Assembly: GCA_013213915.1 (NCBI GenBank)
Contig: JABSRK010000062.1
Location: 1 to 14,103 of the forward strand
Direction: 5' to 3'
DNA length: 14,103 nt
Source of the DNA: Planctomycetota bacterium
Lineage (GTDB): Bacteria > Planctomycetota > GCA-002687715
Shown: in pieces, positions 12,425-14,103 of the stretch
How positions within the stretch are numbered: the stretch's first letter is position 1
Layout: each line of letters starts with the position of its first letter
Translations under genes and position numbers: made by a program
The notes under the pieces: generated by a model
Databases searched by the model: none
The model's input: the letters and a program-made list of their open reading frames with translations, nothing else
What the model was told of the DNA's origin: nothing

Positions 12425-14020
12425 TAAGAACCGGTGCGCGCTCGGGTCAGTCTCCTCGAGCGCCGGACCGACTTCGTGCAGGCGTCGCGTCAACCGATCG
12501 TGACCGAGCTCGCGGAGGTTCTTGACCATGCGCCGGACTTCCGTGAGGAGCTCGTCGTCTCCGGGGTCAACCTGCTCGACGCTCTCGATCTCGTAAGCGA
12601 GTGACATGAGCAGGATGCCAGCGCGGCACCGGACGTCATCCGGAAGGCCGCGAGAGAAGTGGTCGATGGACGGCTCGTAGTGCCCTGCGGCGAGCAGGCA
12701 CTCCCCGGCGAGGCCATAGGCGGGGCCAGGATCTGCGAAGCACTCGGCGGCGCGGAGGATCCACGGAAGCGCCTTGTCGAAGAGTTGCATGCGGAAGAAC
12801 AACTCGCCGCCCTTGAACCAGGACGTCCCGCAGGAGGGGTGGTCCGTCACCCGCTCGATGAGCCGGTTCGTCGTCTTCGACCAGTCACCCTCGAGCGTGG
12901 CGACGTCCACGAAGAGGCGGATGGCTTCTTCGTCTTTCGGATAGTCGGTGACCACGCTCCAGGCTGCGTCGGCGGCGTTGGCGTAGAGGCCTTGATGAGT
13001 GAGCGCGCGGATCAGCCCCTTGCGGGTACCAACTCCGGTGATGTGGGCTTGCGGCGGGACGTGCATTGCCTTGCCATGGAACGACGCGCACTTGACGAAG
13101 GACTCTGCGGCCTCTTCCCAGCGCCCCGCGTATGACAGGCTGTTGCCGTGTACGTACCACAGGTGCGCGGATTCCCTGCACTCCTCGATCCCGAAGGTCG
13201 TGACCTCGAGTGCTCGCGCCGTCTCGCCGACCTTCTGAAGGTGCAAGCCGAGGAGCGCGCACAGCTCGCCGGTGAACGTGTATTCGTGGCGCTGATCGGC
13301 GGACAGGTCTTGAATGAGCTCGTACCCGCGCTCCAGGGGACGCAGCGCTTCATCGCTGCGGTCCTCGAACTTGCGGAGGAAATCAGCGTACTTGTAGAGG
13401 ACGTAGAGGTCGTCCGGCGTGTCGCTGATCTGCAAGTCGTAGATCCGCTCGTTACGCTCGTTCTTTCCCTTGGCCGCCATGACGTCGGCCTGGTAGCCGT
13501 CGTGGACGATCTGTCCCGAGATCTGTGCGAGTCGCAGGCCTTCGCGGCGGACCAGGTCGAGCGCGCACGGGAGTACCTGCTCGTGCAATCGGTAACGCCA
13601 GCGAATCTCAGGGCGATTCCTCCAGAACCGGAACATGAGCGAGACTGTGACCTTGTCGTCGTCGCCTTCGTCTCGCAGTGGGATGTACGCACCGACGAAC
13701 TTTGATTTGCCCGCGACCTTGCGAAGGTCTCTGCCAGCGCGTTCCTCGAGGATCTCGTCCGCGTCGAGGGAGAGGATCCAATCGCCTGTGGCGTGTTCGA
13801 TCGCCGCGTTGCGCGCGGCTGAGAAGTCGTCGGTCCAGGGATGCTCGAACACCGTTGCGCCATGGTCTCGCGCGACGTCCATCGAGCGGTCCGTCGAGCC
13901 CGTATCCACGACGATGATCTCGTCGACCCAGGGCTTGGCGGATTTGAGGCAGCGACCGAGGACGGACTCCTCGTCCTTCACGATCATGCACAGCGAGATG
14001 CGCGCCTTCTTCGTGGACAC
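12407..14020 (-). CDS. family 2 glycosyltransferase fused to TPR repeats
   Basis: The protein has 537 residues. Residues 6-150 are a GT-A domain of the GT2 family: ISLCMIVKDEE (8-18), IIVVDTGSTDRS (35-46), FSAARNAA (66-73), the metal-binding LDADE (85-89) and the late motif RLHEQV (144-149). Residues about 200-500 are helical repeats of TPR type (for example YVLYKYADFLRKFEDRSDEALRPLERGYEL and ECLLAAGHYEPSIDHFSRGL). This GT2-plus-TPR arrangement is common in bacterial proteins thought to glycosylate proteins or surface polymers; donor and acceptor are unknown. There is no signal peptide, so it acts in the cytoplasm. The start is GTG 14020-14018 with GAGGGG 7 nt upstream. It is convergent with the pcnB-like gene. 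Confidence 0.85.
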   Translation of the reverse strand: MSTKKARISLCMIVKDEESVLGRCLKSAKPWVDEIIVVDTGSTDRSMDVARDHGATVFEHPWTDDFSAARNAAIEHATGDWILSLDADEILEERAGRDLRKVAGKSKFVGAYIPLRDEGDDDKVTVSLMFRFWRNRPEIRWRYRLHEQVLPCALDLVRREGLRLAQISGQIVHDGYQADVMAAKGKNERNERIYDLQISDTPDDLYVLYKYADFLRKFEDRSDEALRPLERGYELIQDLSADQRHEYTFTGELCALLGLHLQKVGETARALEVTTFGIEECRESAHLWYVHGNSLSYAGRWEEAAESFVKCASFHGKAMHVPPQAHITGVGTRKGLIRALTHQGLYANAADAAWSVVTDYPKDEEAIRLFVDVATLEGDWSKTTNRLIERVTDHPSCGTSWFKGGELFFRMQLFDKALPWILRAAECFADPGPAYGLAGECLLAAGHYEPSIDHFSRGLPDDVRCRAGILLMSLAYEIESVEQVDPGDDELLTEVRRMVKNLRELGHDRLTRRLHEVGPALEETDPSAHRFLEAALA

Positions 14021-14066
14021 TGTCCTTCCCCTCTTCCTACCCCGTCCCTCAACGAGGCCAAACCAG

Positions 14067-14103
14067 TCAGCCGAGCAGATCGATCGACTCGCCGAGCGCC
14101 GAG
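14067..14103 (-). CDS. possible C-terminal end of an upstream gene (partial)
   Basis: On the minus strand an open frame enters from the right edge and ends at TGA (14069-14067), coding for a tail like SALGESIDLLG. It would end 46 bp before the glycosyltransferase start, a normal operon spacing. With only about twelve codons visible, this is little more than an open frame. Confidence 0.3.
   Translation of the reverse strand, partial: SALGESIDLLG

Noticed and set aside
1..14103. CRISPR array, insertion sequence, prophage or defence island
   Set aside because: No regularly spaced repeats, no transposase, integrase or phage protein, and no recognised defence domain were seen. The peptidase-, GT2- and YcgN-like genes have ordinary chromosomal neighbours.

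Overview
The window is GC-rich bacterial chromosome carrying about twelve densely packed genes on both strands. No rRNA, tRNA, CRISPR array, integrase, transposase or phage gene is visible. Several traits point to Planctomycetota or a close relative: a large membrane-anchored DUF1570-like HEXXH protein with an N-terminal zinc ribbon, a secreted protein whose N-terminal domain resembles beta-rich domains of planctomycete surface proteins, many short gene families of unknown role, and frequent GTG/TTG starts with uneven Shine-Dalgarno use. This placement is inferred from protein character only.

Layout. (1) Positions 1-1850: a CPBP-family intramembrane protease (minus strand, cut by the left edge) is divergent from a left-handed beta-helix protein of the GlmU C-terminal type. 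(2) Positions 1887-4786, minus strand: a two-gene exported-protein-folding operon, with a SurA/PpiD-like chaperone followed 26 bp later by a cyclophilin with an altered active site. A hairpin separates it from the convergent beta-helix gene. (3) Positions 4870-5533: the only long stretch without a protein gene. It is bounded by two strong intrinsic terminators that point outwards, the minus-strand one at its left end and the plus-strand one at its right end. This implies at least one minus-strand and one plus-strand transcript starting inside it. It holds several hairpins, a perfect 12-bp palindrome and two tiny ORFs. It is the best candidate here for an undescribed element. (4) Positions 5534-8464, plus strand: a lipoprotein, a 53-residue small ORF, an orphan NuoE-like [2Fe-2S] thioredoxin-fold protein, and a membrane-anchored protein with a glutamine-amidotransferase-like fold. 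(5) 8675-9013: a YcgN/YkgJ-type cysteine-cluster protein, convergent with (6) 9030-10946, the DUF1570-like protein, which starts at TTG. (7) 11076-12362: PcnB-type nucleotidyltransferase (poly(A) polymerase signature), convergent with (8) 12407-14020, a GT2 glycosyltransferase fused to TPR repeats. The end of another minus-strand gene may lie at the right edge.

The only clear functional unit is the chaperone/cyclophilin pair, probably for folding of exported proteins. The rest looks like ordinary chromosomal housekeeping and lineage-specific envelope genes. I found no obvious defence or mobile system; the most open question is what the 4965-5504 interval encodes.
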